Counted from the stretch's first letter, positions 8,109-16,908 are shown. The stretch: DNA of 64,000 nt from Solibacillus sp040273735 (GCF_040273735.1 NZ_JBELZM010000015.1:1-64000), one strand, 5' to 3'. Notes: a model not told the origin generated them from the sequence alone. Numbers and translations: made by a program.

Positions 8109-9464
8109 TTATTTAATACTGTTCACTGCTTCAATCACTGTATTGGCGATAAGGTCCTTTTCCTCCAATGAAATTGAAAGCGGTGGTGACAGTGTTAATA
8201 CATTATTGAAGTTCGCTACCGTTACACCGTTTTTCCCGATAATGACACCCTTCTGCTTACAGTAGGCAATCACTGCATTTACACGCGCGACATCAAGCGG
8301 TGTTTTCGTTTCTTTATTTTCAACAAGCTCAATACCGACCAATAATCCTTTTCCGCGGATATCGCCTACAAAAGGATGATTCTCTAAATTTTCTTTCAAA
8401 GTGCGTTTAAGTGATTCTCCGAGTACAACGGATTGCTCGAACAAATTTTCGCGCTCCATAATTTCAATGTTTTTCAATGCCACTGCACATGCGACCGGTG
8501 AACCGCCAAATGTATTAATATGGCGGAAAAACTCATAGTCCCCATTCGCGACAAACTGCTCGTAAATTTCGCGGCGGATCGCAGTTGCTGATAATGGCAT
8601 GTAGGCACTTGTCAAACCTTTAGCCATCGTCACAATATCCGGCTTAATGCCATAGTTTTGGAATCCGAACGCTGTACCTGTACGCCCGAAGCCACAGATG
8701 ACCTCGTCAACAATCAAGAGCGCACCATGTTTCTCGCACACTTCCTTTACGCCTTTCAAGTAATCTTCATTCGGCACAATGACACCGCCACCTGTAATGA
8801 TCGGCTCCATAATAACCGCGGCGATCGTTTCGGACATTTCCCAAGTCATCACTTGATCAATGTTTTTCACACTAGGCAATGTCGTTGCATCGCCGTTTAC
8901 TGCTTCTTCCGGATTACGGTACTGATCAGGTGGTGCTACATGTAAAAATCCGGGTGCAAGCGGCTCGTATTTATATTTTCGCTGCGCTTGGCCTGTCGCA
9001 GCCAAAGCGCCCATTGAACTCCCATGATATGCACGGTAGCGGGAAATGATTTTATAGCGGTTCGTATCACCTTTTTGCTGATGATATTGTCTTGCCACTT
9101 TAAACGCCACTTCATTTGCTTCCGATCCACTGTTAGAATAGAAGACTACATATTCCTCACCAAGCAGCTCGCTGATTTTCTGGCTCAGTAAAATCGCTGG
9201 TATGTGCCCATTCGTTAGCGGTGTATATGAATTTTTAAGCATTTGCTCATAAGCAGTGTCGGCAATTTCCTTACGACCATAACCAATATTTGTACACCAA
9301 AGCCCTGCCATTGCATCTAAATATTTATTGCCATCGATGTCTGTCAGCCAAGCCCCTTCCGCGCGTTCAACGATAAATGTCGCTTCCGGGTTATAAGGCT
9401 TCATCGAGTGCCATACATGTTTTTCGTCATTTGCTTTCCAGTTATACTCTACATATTGGCTCAT
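8109..9464 (-). CDS. class III omega-amino-acid aminotransferase (beta-alanine type)
   Basis: This 451-residue PLP enzyme belongs to the class III aminotransferases. It has the YLDAMAGLWCTNIGYGR entry, the YSNSGSEANEVAFK cofactor-phosphate region near 110, LLIVDEVICGFGRTG near 250, and a PLP lysine in VTMAKGLTSAYMP near 284. The family includes beta-alanine:pyruvate and omega-amino acid:pyruvate transaminases. Context suggests it converts beta-alanine and 3-aminoisobutyrate to the semialdehydes used by the next gene. The start follows GGAGGGAAATGC. The exact amino donor is not decidable from sequence. Confidence 0.88.
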   Translation of the reverse strand: MSQYVEYNWKANDEKHVWHSMKPYNPEATFIVERAEGAWLTDIDGNKYLDAMAGLWCTNIGYGRKEIADTAYEQMLKNSYTPLTNGHIPAILLSQKISELLGEEYVVFYSNSGSEANEVAFKVARQYHQQKGDTNRYKIISRYRAYHGSSMGALAATGQAQRKYKYEPLAPGFLHVAPPDQYRNPEEAVNGDATTLPSVKNIDQVMTWEMSETIAAVIMEPIITGGGVIVPNEDYLKGVKEVCEKHGALLIVDEVICGFGRTGTAFGFQNYGIKPDIVTMAKGLTSAYMPLSATAIRREIYEQFVANGDYEFFRHINTFGGSPVACAVALKNIEIMERENLFEQSVVLGESLKRTLKENLENHPFVGDIRGKGLLVGIELVENKETKTPLDVARVNAVIAYCKQKGVIIGKNGVTVANFNNVLTLSPPLSISLEEKDLIANTVIEAVNSIK

Positions 9465-9602
9465 GCATTTCCCTCCTACATTCCTAAACTCTATTTCTAT
9501 TTTCGCTTATCGGAAGATTAAGGGCATTATACATAGTGTAAAATGGATGTTTGCCTCGATTTCACATTTAGGTCAAAGAGCTTTCTAAATCACGGACATT
9601 TC

Positions 9603-9634
9603 AAACCTTCACACCTTCACACCTTCACACCTTC
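9603..9634. repeat. 8-bp tandem repeat over the pucR stop codon
   Basis: Three perfect ACACCTTC units (9611-9634) and one imperfect unit (9603-9610) lie head to tail across the 3' end of the PucR-family gene. The repeat encodes the last residues and the TGA stop. Because 8 is not a multiple of 3, changes in copy number would change only the C-terminal few residues. Confidence 0.8.
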
Positions 9635-11155
9635 ATAATAATTATGCTTCGTCATGAGGAGCATGATTTCCAGGCAGAGGCGGTTTTCGTATTTCATAAA
9701 ATCATTGCCGATGATCTGCTCCACTTTTTCCAGGCGGTGATAAAGGGTTTGGCGGACGATGAACAGTTTTTCGGCGGTTTCCTTTTTTAGTCCGTTACAC
9801 TGAAAATACACATCGAGCGTTTGGATCAGATTCGCATTATGCTTGCTGTCATACTGACTAAGCTTTTCGATTTTTTCCTTTGCTGCCTGCATAAGACTGC
9901 TGTTGTTTTGCAGCACTTTCACCATATGGTACAGCACCAGTTCATCGTAGAAATATGAATGCTCCATATGTTTCATCCGGATCTGAAGGGTTTCCTGCGC
10001 TGTTTGATAGCTTTCTTTCAATTCATTGTAATGCGAAACATATTTCCCAACAGCTATAAGCATATCCTGTTTATTTTGCTGGATCATCTCATTCATCACG
10101 CGGTTCATCCGCTCTTTATACGTAGCTCCCTGCGCCAGATCGTTTACGATGAAAATCAAATATTGGGACTGCTCGACAATAAATGTGTAAAATCCTTCCT
10201 TCTGCAATGCCTGACGAAGATTGATTTTGTAATTTGTTAAATCTTTTTTCGCATTTTTCCTTCTCAGCTGATGAATCATAACCATCCAGCCGTTATGCTT
10301 CAATTTTTGATCGATTTCTTCTATAAAATAAAGCAACTCATCATCGCTGTTTTCACCATCGAGCCATTTTTCAAAGAACTTTCGGTTTTCGCTTTCGAGT
10401 TTTTCTTCGATATATAAATCTCTTAAAATAAACTGCGACAGTGTAACAACAGTGCGGTCCAAAATGAGCAAATCCAACTCAGTCATTTCTCTTTTTTCAG
10501 AGTATATATAGACCGTGCCGTACAATTGATCAAATAAATTCACTTCAATATTCGCTTTATATTTACTGCCTAAACTATCAATATACTTTTTGCAATTTTC
10601 AATCTTTTTATCCGGGATTGCGAGACTTGTTCCTTTTTTCACATCAAAATAAATATCCACATTCAAATACTTTTGCATATACTGCAAAATCTTTACTTTG
10701 TCATTCACCTTCAGAACATAGTTGTTAATCTTCTGGGAATAATCTTCGAGCTGCCTTAAAATATCGTATTGCTGATGAATGATTGCTGTATGCAAATCTT
10801 GCGTAATACCGACGAACGGGACGATCTCCTGAAAAACAATGAGCGGAAAATCCAGTTCATTTGCCAGACTGATGACACTTTCCGGAACGGTTTGAATGTA
10901 CATCCCCAGCTCAATACAAAGTCCGGCTACATGTAATTCGCTAAGCTGCTTCACAAAATTCAAAAAGCCTTGTTCATTATCCTTTAAAATGACACCCGTC
11001 GTCAGAATCAGTTCATTCCCTCTTATAAGCAGCTTCACATCGGTTACTTCCAATATATGAATCCATTTGATCTTATTGTTTAAGCCGGCTTGACCTGCGA
11101 CGACCTTCGCCGATTCAAAGTATTTTCGATTAAGAACTTCTTTTACGGTTAACAT
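9617..11155 (-). CDS. PucR-family transcriptional regulator
   Basis: This 512-residue protein has the PucR layout. The N-terminal domain (about 1-125) starts MLTVKEVLNRKYFESAKVVAG and contains IRGNELILTTG. A middle sensory region follows. The C-terminal helix-turn-helix PucR_C domain is near 445-500 (LDVYFQCNGLKKETAEKLFIVRQTLYHRLEK). Relatives control purine or hydantoin/pyrimidine catabolism, often by sensing a pathway intermediate. The start is at 11155, where GGGGG precedes ATG; a longer frame to 11191 has no such site. It is divergent from the amidohydrolase at 11280 and is the best candidate regulator of the locus. Confidence 0.85.
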   Translation of the reverse strand: MLTVKEVLNRKYFESAKVVAGQAGLNNKIKWIHILEVTDVKLLIRGNELILTTGVILKDNEQGFLNFVKQLSELHVAGLCIELGMYIQTVPESVISLANELDFPLIVFQEIVPFVGITQDLHTAIIHQQYDILRQLEDYSQKINNYVLKVNDKVKILQYMQKYLNVDIYFDVKKGTSLAIPDKKIENCKKYIDSLGSKYKANIEVNLFDQLYGTVYIYSEKREMTELDLLILDRTVVTLSQFILRDLYIEEKLESENRKFFEKWLDGENSDDELLYFIEEIDQKLKHNGWMVMIHQLRRKNAKKDLTNYKINLRQALQKEGFYTFIVEQSQYLIFIVNDLAQGATYKERMNRVMNEMIQQNKQDMLIAVGKYVSHYNELKESYQTAQETLQIRMKHMEHSYFYDELVLYHMVKVLQNNSSLMQAAKEKIEKLSQYDSKHNANLIQTLDVYFQCNGLKKETAEKLFIVRQTLYHRLEKVEQIIGNDFMKYENRLCLEIMLLMTKHNYYEGVKV

Positions 11156-11279
11156 AAGCAGCCCCCTATCATTAACAATTCGTCCATACAATTATTGTAT
11201 CATTTTACATTAAGTATATATTAATTTCCTATATGCTAGTGCTAATGTTTATATATTATTGAATTTAAGGGGGAAATTT
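11156..11279. promoter_or_regulatory. divergent promoter region between pucR and the carbamoylase gene
   Basis: This 124-bp AT-rich spacer must carry both promoters. It has several TATA-like words (near 11188, 11214 and 11250) and no TTGGTT box. The two ribosome-binding sites, GGGGG on each strand, mark its ends. No -35/-10 pair can be chosen with confidence. Confidence 0.4.
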
Positions 11280-12527
11280 ATGTTAAAAACAAATCGCGAA
11301 CGACTTCAAAACACGATTGAATTATTTAGCCAATTTGGGGCAACTGAAAATAATGGTGTCACACGTTTAAGCCTATCTCCCGAAGATATTCTTGCGCGCA
11401 ACAAGTTCAAGGAAATTTGCGAACAGCTTGGTATGATCGTAACCGTTGATGATATGGGCACTATGTATGCAACACTTCCTTCCAACTCCGATAATTTACC
11501 GATTGTCATCGGCTCACACTTGGATTCAGTCATTAAAGGCGGACGCTTCGATGGAGTGCTTGGTGTTCTAACTGCACTGGAAGCCGTCCAAACGATTATT
11601 GATGGAAAACTCGAACTGAATCACCCTATAACGATCGTAAACTTCACAAACGAAGAAGGTGCACGTTTTGAACCGTCATTAATGGCTTCAGGTGTACTTT
11701 CAGGAAAATTCGAAAAGGAAAAGATGCTCGCTTCAACAGACCGTAAAGGCGTGACATTTGAACAAGCCCTGAAAGAAAGCGGCTATGAAGGTGATGTCGC
11801 AAACCGTCTGACAGAGGCACATGCCTATTTGGAGCTTCATATTGAACAAGGTCCCGTGCTGGAACATTACAAAAAAGAGATCGGTGTCGTGGAAGGCGTT
11901 CTTGGCATGGTATGCTATGATATTACGTTAACCGGCGAATCGAACCATGCGGGCACTACCCCTATTTCCATGCGTAAAGACAGTATGTTTGCTGCAATGC
12001 AAATCATTTCCATCCTACAAAATAAATTAAAACAGCTTCCTGAAGATCTTGTTTATACAATCGGGCGCATCAATGCCTACCCGAATATTCATACAGTTAT
12101 CCCGAGTAAAGTAACATTCTCGTTGGAATCCCGCCATCAAGATCCGGCTGTCATTCAACAAGTGGAGCAAATCATTTTTGACTTGCCGAAAGAAATTGAA
12201 AATTGCGAGCTGAGCTACAAAAAACTATGGAGCCGGGATACGGTGTATTTCGCACCGGAAGTTGTCCACGCTGTAGCATCAAGTACAGATGAACTAGGTT
12301 ATTCACGCCATCATATGTTCAGCGGTGCCGGCCACGATGCTCAATTTATGGCCGAGTACATTCCTTCTACGATGATTTTCGTTCCAAGTGCGAAAGGCTA
12401 TAGTCACCGGGAAGATGAATATACTTCCTACGAGGAATGTTCAAAAGGTGCAGATGTCCTTGTTAATGCAATATTGAAAGTAGCCGAATCTTCGGTTTCA
12501 CCCGTTAAGTCTGCTAGTGTGAAGTAA
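11280..12527 (+). CDS. N-carbamoyl-amino-acid hydrolase / beta-ureidopropionase (M20 family)
   Basis: This 415-residue Zn-dependent amidohydrolase of the M20/AmaB-HyuC type has metal-ligand regions GSHLDSV (about 79), GGRFDGVLGV, NFTNEEGARFEPSLMAS (about 120) and HIEQGPVLE (about 188), plus a C-terminal SGAGHDAQFMA. The central dimerisation domain begins near 215 (GESNHAGTTPMxxRxD pattern, here GTTPISMRKDS). In this locus it would cleave N-carbamoyl-beta-alanine to beta-alanine, CO2 and ammonia (step 3). L-carbamoylase or allantoate-type activity is possible. GGGGG seven bases before the ATG at 11280 fixes the start; the frame is open back to 11259. Confidence 0.88.
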   Translation: MLKTNRERLQNTIELFSQFGATENNGVTRLSLSPEDILARNKFKEICEQLGMIVTVDDMGTMYATLPSNSDNLPIVIGSHLDSVIKGGRFDGVLGVLTALEAVQTIIDGKLELNHPITIVNFTNEEGARFEPSLMASGVLSGKFEKEKMLASTDRKGVTFEQALKESGYEGDVANRLTEAHAYLELHIEQGPVLEHYKKEIGVVEGVLGMVCYDITLTGESNHAGTTPISMRKDSMFAAMQIISILQNKLKQLPEDLVYTIGRINAYPNIHTVIPSKVTFSLESRHQDPAVIQQVEQIIFDLPKEIENCELSYKKLWSRDTVYFAPEVVHAVASSTDELGYSRHHMFSGAGHDAQFMAEYIPSTMIFVPSAKGYSHREDEYTSYEECSKGADVLVNAILKVAESSVSPVKSASVK

Positions 12528-12612
12528 AGGTTTTTATGATGAAATCAATAGTTTTGCCCTCCTTTTCTTATTAGGTGAACATACTATATGGTACCTACTA
12601 TAAGGAGGTGGG

Positions 12613-12879
12613 ATGATGATGAGACGTCCTGCAGTGGGTTTCTGCTTCCCTGGTTATCGTTACTGCGGACCGGGCTGCAGCGGACCTGGTGCACCAACGA
12701 ATGCAGTAGACAATTGCTGCCTAAACCATGATGCCTGCTATGCATACGGATATGATAAAAGGTATTGTGACGCAATTTTTCAACAATGTTTAAATCAATA
12801 CAAAACCCCCTCAACGAAAATGGGGAGGGACGCAAACTTGTTTTCCAGAGCGATTCGGTTAAAGAATTTTCTAATATAA
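12613..12879 (+). CDS. small phospholipase A2-like protein
   Basis: This 88-residue protein has the core of the phospholipase A2 fold. The calcium-loop-like YCGPGCSGPG (about 17-26) is followed by the active-site helix NCCLNHDACY with the catalytic His-Asp pair (about 36-45), then YCDAIFQQCL with paired cysteines. Such short PLA2-like (VP1-like) proteins occur sporadically in Bacilli. There is no signal peptide. The ribosome-binding site AAGGAGGTGGG lies directly before three in-frame ATG codons (12613, 12616, 12619), so the exact start is open. Activity on phospholipids is inference from the motif. Confidence 0.78.
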   Translation: MMMRRPAVGFCFPGYRYCGPGCSGPGAPTNAVDNCCLNHDACYAYGYDKRYCDAIFQQCLNQYKTPSTKMGRDANLFSRAIRLKNFLI

Positions 12880-12884
12880 AATAA

Positions 12885-12930
12885 AAACACAGGCATGAAT
12901 TCCTTTCCAAAAGGTTTCATGCCTGTGTTT
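12885..12930. terminator. bidirectional terminator
   Basis: A perfect 15-bp stem (AAACACAGGCATGAA and its complement) has T-rich flanks on both strands. It lies between the convergent PLA2-like gene and the substrate-binding protein gene and can serve both. Confidence 0.9.
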
Positions 12931-12934
12931 GCTA

Positions 12935-13729
12935 TTAATCGATCTTCTGACCTGTAATTTCTTCTAATTTACCGTTTTCTTTAATTTTTGCTAGACCTTC
13001 GTTTAAACGGTTCAGTAATTCCGTGTTCCCCTTTTTCACCATGAAGCCGTAATACTCTTTTTCGAACTGATCCGATTCAATTGCTTTTAGCCCTGAATCC
13101 GGATTGTTCTTTAAGTACTCGATAACAACTGCATTATCGCCAAACGCTGCTGCTGTTGCACCATTGATTACTTCCTGGAATGCCACTGGCTGGTTTTCAT
13201 ACGCTAAAATTTTTGAACTTGATTTCCCTTGCAGGTTTTGTGCTGCAATATGGCCTGTCGTGTTAATTTGAACAGAGATTTTTTGATCTTTTAACTCATC
13301 CAATGTTTTAATTGTTGAATCTTCCTTCACAACGATCATTAATGACGCTTCATAATATGGATCTGTGAAGTCATACGTTTCTTTACGCTCATCTGTAATT
13401 GTGATGCCTGATGCACCTAAGTCCAGTTCACCATTCGTAATTTGTTGGAATACCGGCTCCCAACCTACATTTCGGAATTCAATTTCCGAACCAATTTCTT
13501 CACCGATTGCTTTCATAATATCAACATCGATACCGACAATTTCACCTTTATCGTTCATCGATTCAAATGGGGCAAATGTTGCTTCTGTTCCGACTAGCAG
13601 CTTTTTACCGTCACCTTCTCCAGATGTTGCACTTCCTGATGTTTCATCGTCTGCTGTACCGCATGCGGCTAAAATGATTGTTAATGTCATGAGCAGCATT
13701 GTTATTAAAAACTTCTTTGTTTTGAACAT
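12935..13729 (-). CDS. amino-acid ABC transporter substrate-binding lipoprotein (first copy)
   Basis: This 264-residue family-3 solute-binding protein has a lipoprotein signal peptide ending in LAAC (Cys about 23), then the typical LLVGTEATFAPFESMNDKGEIVGID start. The ITITDERKETYDFTDPYY segment is the amino-acid-binding signature. It is close in sequence to the second copy at 15387-16166, pointing to duplication. A terminator at 13885-13923 separates it from the transporter genes, so it has its own promoter in 13730-13884. The start is ATG 13729, after GAGGGGG. The substrate is a polar amino acid, not determinable further. Confidence 0.92.
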   Translation of the reverse strand: MFKTKKFLITMLLMTLTIILAACGTADDETSGSATSGEGDGKKLLVGTEATFAPFESMNDKGEIVGIDVDIMKAIGEEIGSEIEFRNVGWEPVFQQITNGELDLGASGITITDERKETYDFTDPYYEASLMIVVKEDSTIKTLDELKDQKISVQINTTGHIAAQNLQGKSSSKILAYENQPVAFQEVINGATAAAFGDNAVVIEYLKNNPDSGLKAIESDQFEKEYYGFMVKKGNTELLNRLNEGLAKIKENGKLEEITGQKID

Positions 13730-13884
13730 TATAAAACCCCCTCTATTTTTGTTAAGATTATACATTTTTTAGTAAAGCCACACAATATGCAATTCTAAAT
13801 CTTCTGATAGTTTAATTTATAAAGATTCCTCTAGGAGTCGTCTCCCCTACATTCCAACCATCTGTGCTCTCTACTAAATATAAA

Positions 13885-13923
13885 AAACTATCTTCTACTA
13901 CTCAACATAATAGAAGATAGTTT
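13885..13923 (-). terminator. terminator of the amino-acid ABC operon
   Basis: A 13-bp perfect stem (AAACTATCTTCTA and its complement) has a 13-nt loop and is followed by a T-run on the minus strand. It lies 9 bp after the stop of the ATPase gene. Confidence 0.9.
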
Positions 13924-13931
13924 CCATACAT

Positions 13932-14654
13932 TTATAGAACTTTTCCTAAAAAGGCTTTTGTACGTTCGTTTTGCGGGTTGCCGAATACTTCATCCGGGTG
14001 GCCTTGCTCTACGATATAGCCGCCATCCATGAACAGTACACGGTCGCCCACTTCACGTGCGAAGCCCATTTCATGCGTTACGACAACCATTGTCATACCT
14101 TCTTTTGCAAGGTTTTTCATTACTTCCAAAACCTCTTTTACCATTTCCGGGTCGAGGGCTGACGTTGGTTCGTCAAACAGCATCACTTTTGGCTTCATCG
14201 CTAACGCACGGGCAATCGCTACACGCTGCTGCTGACCGCCTGATAACTGCTGCGGATAGTTATATGCCTTTTCACGCAAACCGACCTTATCCAATAGCTC
14301 CAGTGCCAGTTTTTCGGCCTCGGCTTTGTTCAGTTGGCGAATTTGCATTGGAGCCATCGTAATATTATCGATGACCGACATATGCGGGAATAAGTTGAAC
14401 TGCTGGAACACCATTCCTACTTCTGTACGGATCTCGTTAATATTTGTTTTCGGATCATTAATTTTAGTACCTTCAATATAGATTGCACCATCCGTTACTT
14501 CTTCCAGCAAGTTCATGCAGCGAAGAAACGTTGATTTCCCAGAACCGGATGGCCCGATAACACAAACTACCTCTTTTTCATGTACTTCATAATCGATCCC
14601 TTTTAACACTTCGAGCTTGCCAAAATGCTTGTGTAAGTTTTCTACTTTAATCAT
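13932..14654 (-). CDS. amino-acid ABC transporter ATP-binding protein (GlnQ type)
   Basis: This 240-residue ATPase has Walker A GPSGSGKST (about 34-42), the Q-loop in VFQQFNLFPHM, the signature LSGGQQQRVAIARALA (about 136), and Walker B VMLFDEPTSALDPE. Its length and sequence are those of the polar-amino-acid uptake (PAAT) subfamily. It follows the permease gene directly (stop codon next to ATG), with the ribosome-binding site inside the permease's last codons. Confidence 0.95.
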   Translation of the reverse strand: MIKVENLHKHFGKLEVLKGIDYEVHEKEVVCVIGPSGSGKSTFLRCMNLLEEVTDGAIYIEGTKINDPKTNINEIRTEVGMVFQQFNLFPHMSVIDNITMAPMQIRQLNKAEAEKLALELLDKVGLREKAYNYPQQLSGGQQQRVAIARALAMKPKVMLFDEPTSALDPEMVKEVLEVMKNLAKEGMTMVVVTHEMGFAREVGDRVLFMDGGYIVEQGHPDEVFGNPQNERTKAFLGKVL

Positions 14655-15356
14655 TTATGCGCGCTCCTTTTTCTTACGTGGGTTGTAATTAATATCAACT
14701 CGTTTTTCGATAAATGCAATGAGCTTCGTTACAGCATACGTCAATACAAGGTATAGGAACGCCGCGAATAAGTACGGCTCCCAGAAACGCTGATACGTTC
14801 CGGCTACAACTTTACTTACGTATAAAATTTCGGCTCCGGCGATTACCGTTACAAGTGAAGAATCTTTTAATAGTGCGATAAATTCATTCCCTAAAGGTGG
14901 AATCATACGACGGAACGCCTGCGGTAAAATAACTTTGCGCATCGCCTGGCTTTGCGTTAACCCTAAAGATCTTGCAGCTTCCATTTGACCTTTGTCGATC
15001 GACTGGATCCCTGCACGGAAAATTTCTGCATTGTATGCGGCACTGTTTAAAATCAGGCCGACAATACCCGATACCCACCAACCTTGTGATGTTCCAAAAA
15101 TAGTTGGAATAACAGCTAAGTGAATTAATAATAATTGTACGAGCATTGGCGTACCACGGAATACGTCGACATATATTTTAGCCGGCCAGTAAATCCATTT
15201 TTTTGCTGAAACCTGGCCTAATCCTAAAACTAGACCGAATATGATACCACCAATATAACCACATGCTGTTAAAACAATAGTCGCCCAAAGTCCTTTTGCA
15301 TATAGTTCACGGTAGTTCCAGATTATATCCCAACGGAAAAAATCAAAAAAATCCAT
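14655..15356 (-). CDS. amino-acid ABC transporter permease
   Basis: This 233-residue His/Glu/Gln/Arg-type inner-membrane permease has about five transmembrane helices and the EAA loop EAARSLGLTQSQAMRKVILPQA near 130-155, which contacts the ATPase. The GTPMLVQLLLIH segment near 85 is conserved in the family. The gene lies between the second substrate-binding protein and the ATPase; its ribosome-binding site is GGAGGG. Confidence 0.94.
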   Translation of the reverse strand: MDFFDFFRWDIIWNYRELYAKGLWATIVLTACGYIGGIIFGLVLGLGQVSAKKWIYWPAKIYVDVFRGTPMLVQLLLIHLAVIPTIFGTSQGWWVSGIVGLILNSAAYNAEIFRAGIQSIDKGQMEAARSLGLTQSQAMRKVILPQAFRRMIPPLGNEFIALLKDSSLVTVIAGAEILYVSKVVAGTYQRFWEPYLFAAFLYLVLTYAVTKLIAFIEKRVDINYNPRKKKERA

Positions 15357-15386
15357 CTGAAACCCTCCAATAAATTAAAATGTTGC

Positions 15387-16166
15387 TTATTCGATTTCCG
15401 TACCTGTAATTTCAGCTAACTTGCCGTTGTCTTTAATTTTTTGAAGACCTTCATTTAAAATATCCAATAGCTCTTTGTTGCCCTTTTTCACCATAAAGCC
15501 GAAGTAGTCTTTTTCAAATGAAGTATCTTCCACCGCTTTTAAGCCTGAATCAGGATTGTTTTCAAGGTAATCTAAAATTACTGCATTATCACCGATAGCG
15601 GCATCTGCTGCACCTGTCAGCACTTCTGTTAAAGCAACAGAGAAGTTTTCATAAGCCAAAATTTTTGAGCTTGCAACGCCTTGAAGTTCCTGTGCTGCGA
15701 TATGACCTGTCGTATTAATTTGCACCGCGATTTTTTTGTCTTTAATATCCTCTAACGATGCAACTGTCGAACCTTCTTTTGTTACGATCAATAAAGTCGC
15801 TTCATAATAAGGATCTGTAAAGTCATATGATTCTTTACGCTCATCTGTAATTGTAATAGCCGCTGCACCCATATCCACTTCACCAGTTGTTACTTGGCTC
15901 ATCATTGAGTCCCAGCCTACATTCTTCACTTCTGTTTCAATGCCCATCTCTTCGCCGATCGCTGCTAAAATCTCTGAATCTAATCCGACAACATTTCCTT
16001 TATCGTCTAAATATTCAAATGGTGCATATGTAGCTTCCGTACCTGCAACAATTTTCTTATATTCTTTATCCCCTGTTGATGTAGACTCATCAGCTCCACA
16101 CGCTGTCAAAATCATTGAAGCTGCGGCTAAAGGTGCTGCCCATTTAAATAGTTTTCTTGTACTCAT
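15387..16166 (-). CDS. amino-acid ABC transporter substrate-binding lipoprotein (second copy)
   Basis: This 259-residue family-3 binding protein has a signal peptide ending in LTAC (lipobox Cys about 22) and the same ITITDERKESYDFTDPYYEA signature as the copy at 12935. It is first in the operon binding protein-permease-ATPase. CAGGAGGATATT before the ATG at 16166 fixes the start, 27 codons inside the longest frame. The two paralogues probably share the same membrane complex. Confidence 0.92.
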   Translation of the reverse strand: MSTRKLFKWAAPLAAASMILTACGADESTSTGDKEYKKIVAGTEATYAPFEYLDDKGNVVGLDSEILAAIGEEMGIETEVKNVGWDSMMSQVTTGEVDMGAAAITITDERKESYDFTDPYYEATLLIVTKEGSTVASLEDIKDKKIAVQINTTGHIAAQELQGVASSKILAYENFSVALTEVLTGAADAAIGDNAVILDYLENNPDSGLKAVEDTSFEKDYFGFMVKKGNKELLDILNEGLQKIKDNGKLAEITGTEIE

Positions 16167-16352
16167 TATGAATATCCTCCTGGATGTAGTAGTTTTTTTG
16201 TTAATAACATGTTCAATTATATTAATTACACAATTAATATACAACATTTAATTTTTAAAAAATTGATTATTATTGCAGTACGATGAATTATTATAACAAA
16301 ATTGACGGTATATTTGCATATAATTTAATATTTATTCACTCGTTTACTATTT

Positions 16353-16370
16353 CATTATTGTATTTCCTCC
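16353..16370 (-). promoter_or_regulatory. strong ribosome-binding site with a two-codon frame
   Basis: On the minus strand GGAGGAAA (16370-16363) is followed at normal spacing by ATG AAA TAG (16355-16347). The site is about 190 nt upstream of the binding-protein gene. A minimal start-stop unit of this kind could be a ribosome-stalling leader or the relic of a lost gene. No longer frame fits. Confidence 0.3.
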
Positions 16371-16454
16371 TTCAAAAAGGCTCTTTTATCATTACATATA
16401 TTCCCTGTTTTTTTAAAATAAATGTTAATCTGCCGGGTAATTTTTAACTAAAAT

Positions 16455-16680
16455 GAAAAAGGCTGCATAAGAGGAAATCCCTCTCATGCAGCCTTGGATT
16501 ATTATTTAGTTCAGAGAACGAATGAAGGATAAAAAGAACCGGTACAGTGATTCCTTCTATCCTGCTGAAACTTCATTCTCCATTGCAAAAAAATCTCAGA
16601 TGATTTTTGCAATTGATATTGAAACGTATATTAAAACAGTAAAATGGTGCCCCCTAAAGGACATGATAGTATGGTCTATC
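16455..16680 (-). ncRNA. candidate small RNA upstream of the amino-acid ABC operon
   Basis: The minus strand from about 16680 to 16455 has no open frame but three consecutive hairpins: 16574-16611 (ATTGCAAAAA type), 16518-16571 (GAATGAAG/CTTCATTC with an inner GGATA/TATCC) and the strong terminator at 16459-16495. A possible promoter, TTTACA and TACTAT with 19-bp spacing, lies just upstream. No T-box motif or other riboswitch core I know was found. It could be a small RNA or a terminated leader. Confidence 0.35.
16459..16495 (-). terminator. strong intrinsic terminator without an upstream protein gene
   Basis: The stem AAGGCTGCAT with an inner AGAGG/CCTCT pairs across a short loop. On the minus strand it is followed by TTTTCATTTT. 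The nearest minus-strand gene upstream is the tRNA 400 bp away, which suggests an unannotated transcript. Confidence 0.85.
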
Positions 16681-16908
16681 TAACTAGTTTTGTAAAAACA
16701 CAACATTTAATAATGTACTAATTTTCTACATATATTTCAAGTAGAAAATGTGCTTTTTAAAAAGAAATTTTATTTTTTAGGTGAAGAGCGTTTAAATTAG
16801 ATTAGTTTCGGAAACTTATAGTGTAGCGTTAAAAATAAACTGTAGAAAAATGGAAGAGAAAGATTATTTTTACTTCATGCTGATCAATAATAATCTTTAA
16901 AAAGAAAG

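Noticed and set aside
12935..16166. assembly duplication of the binding-protein gene
   Set aside because: The two copies differ throughout their sequence and have separate starts and flanks, so they are true paralogues.
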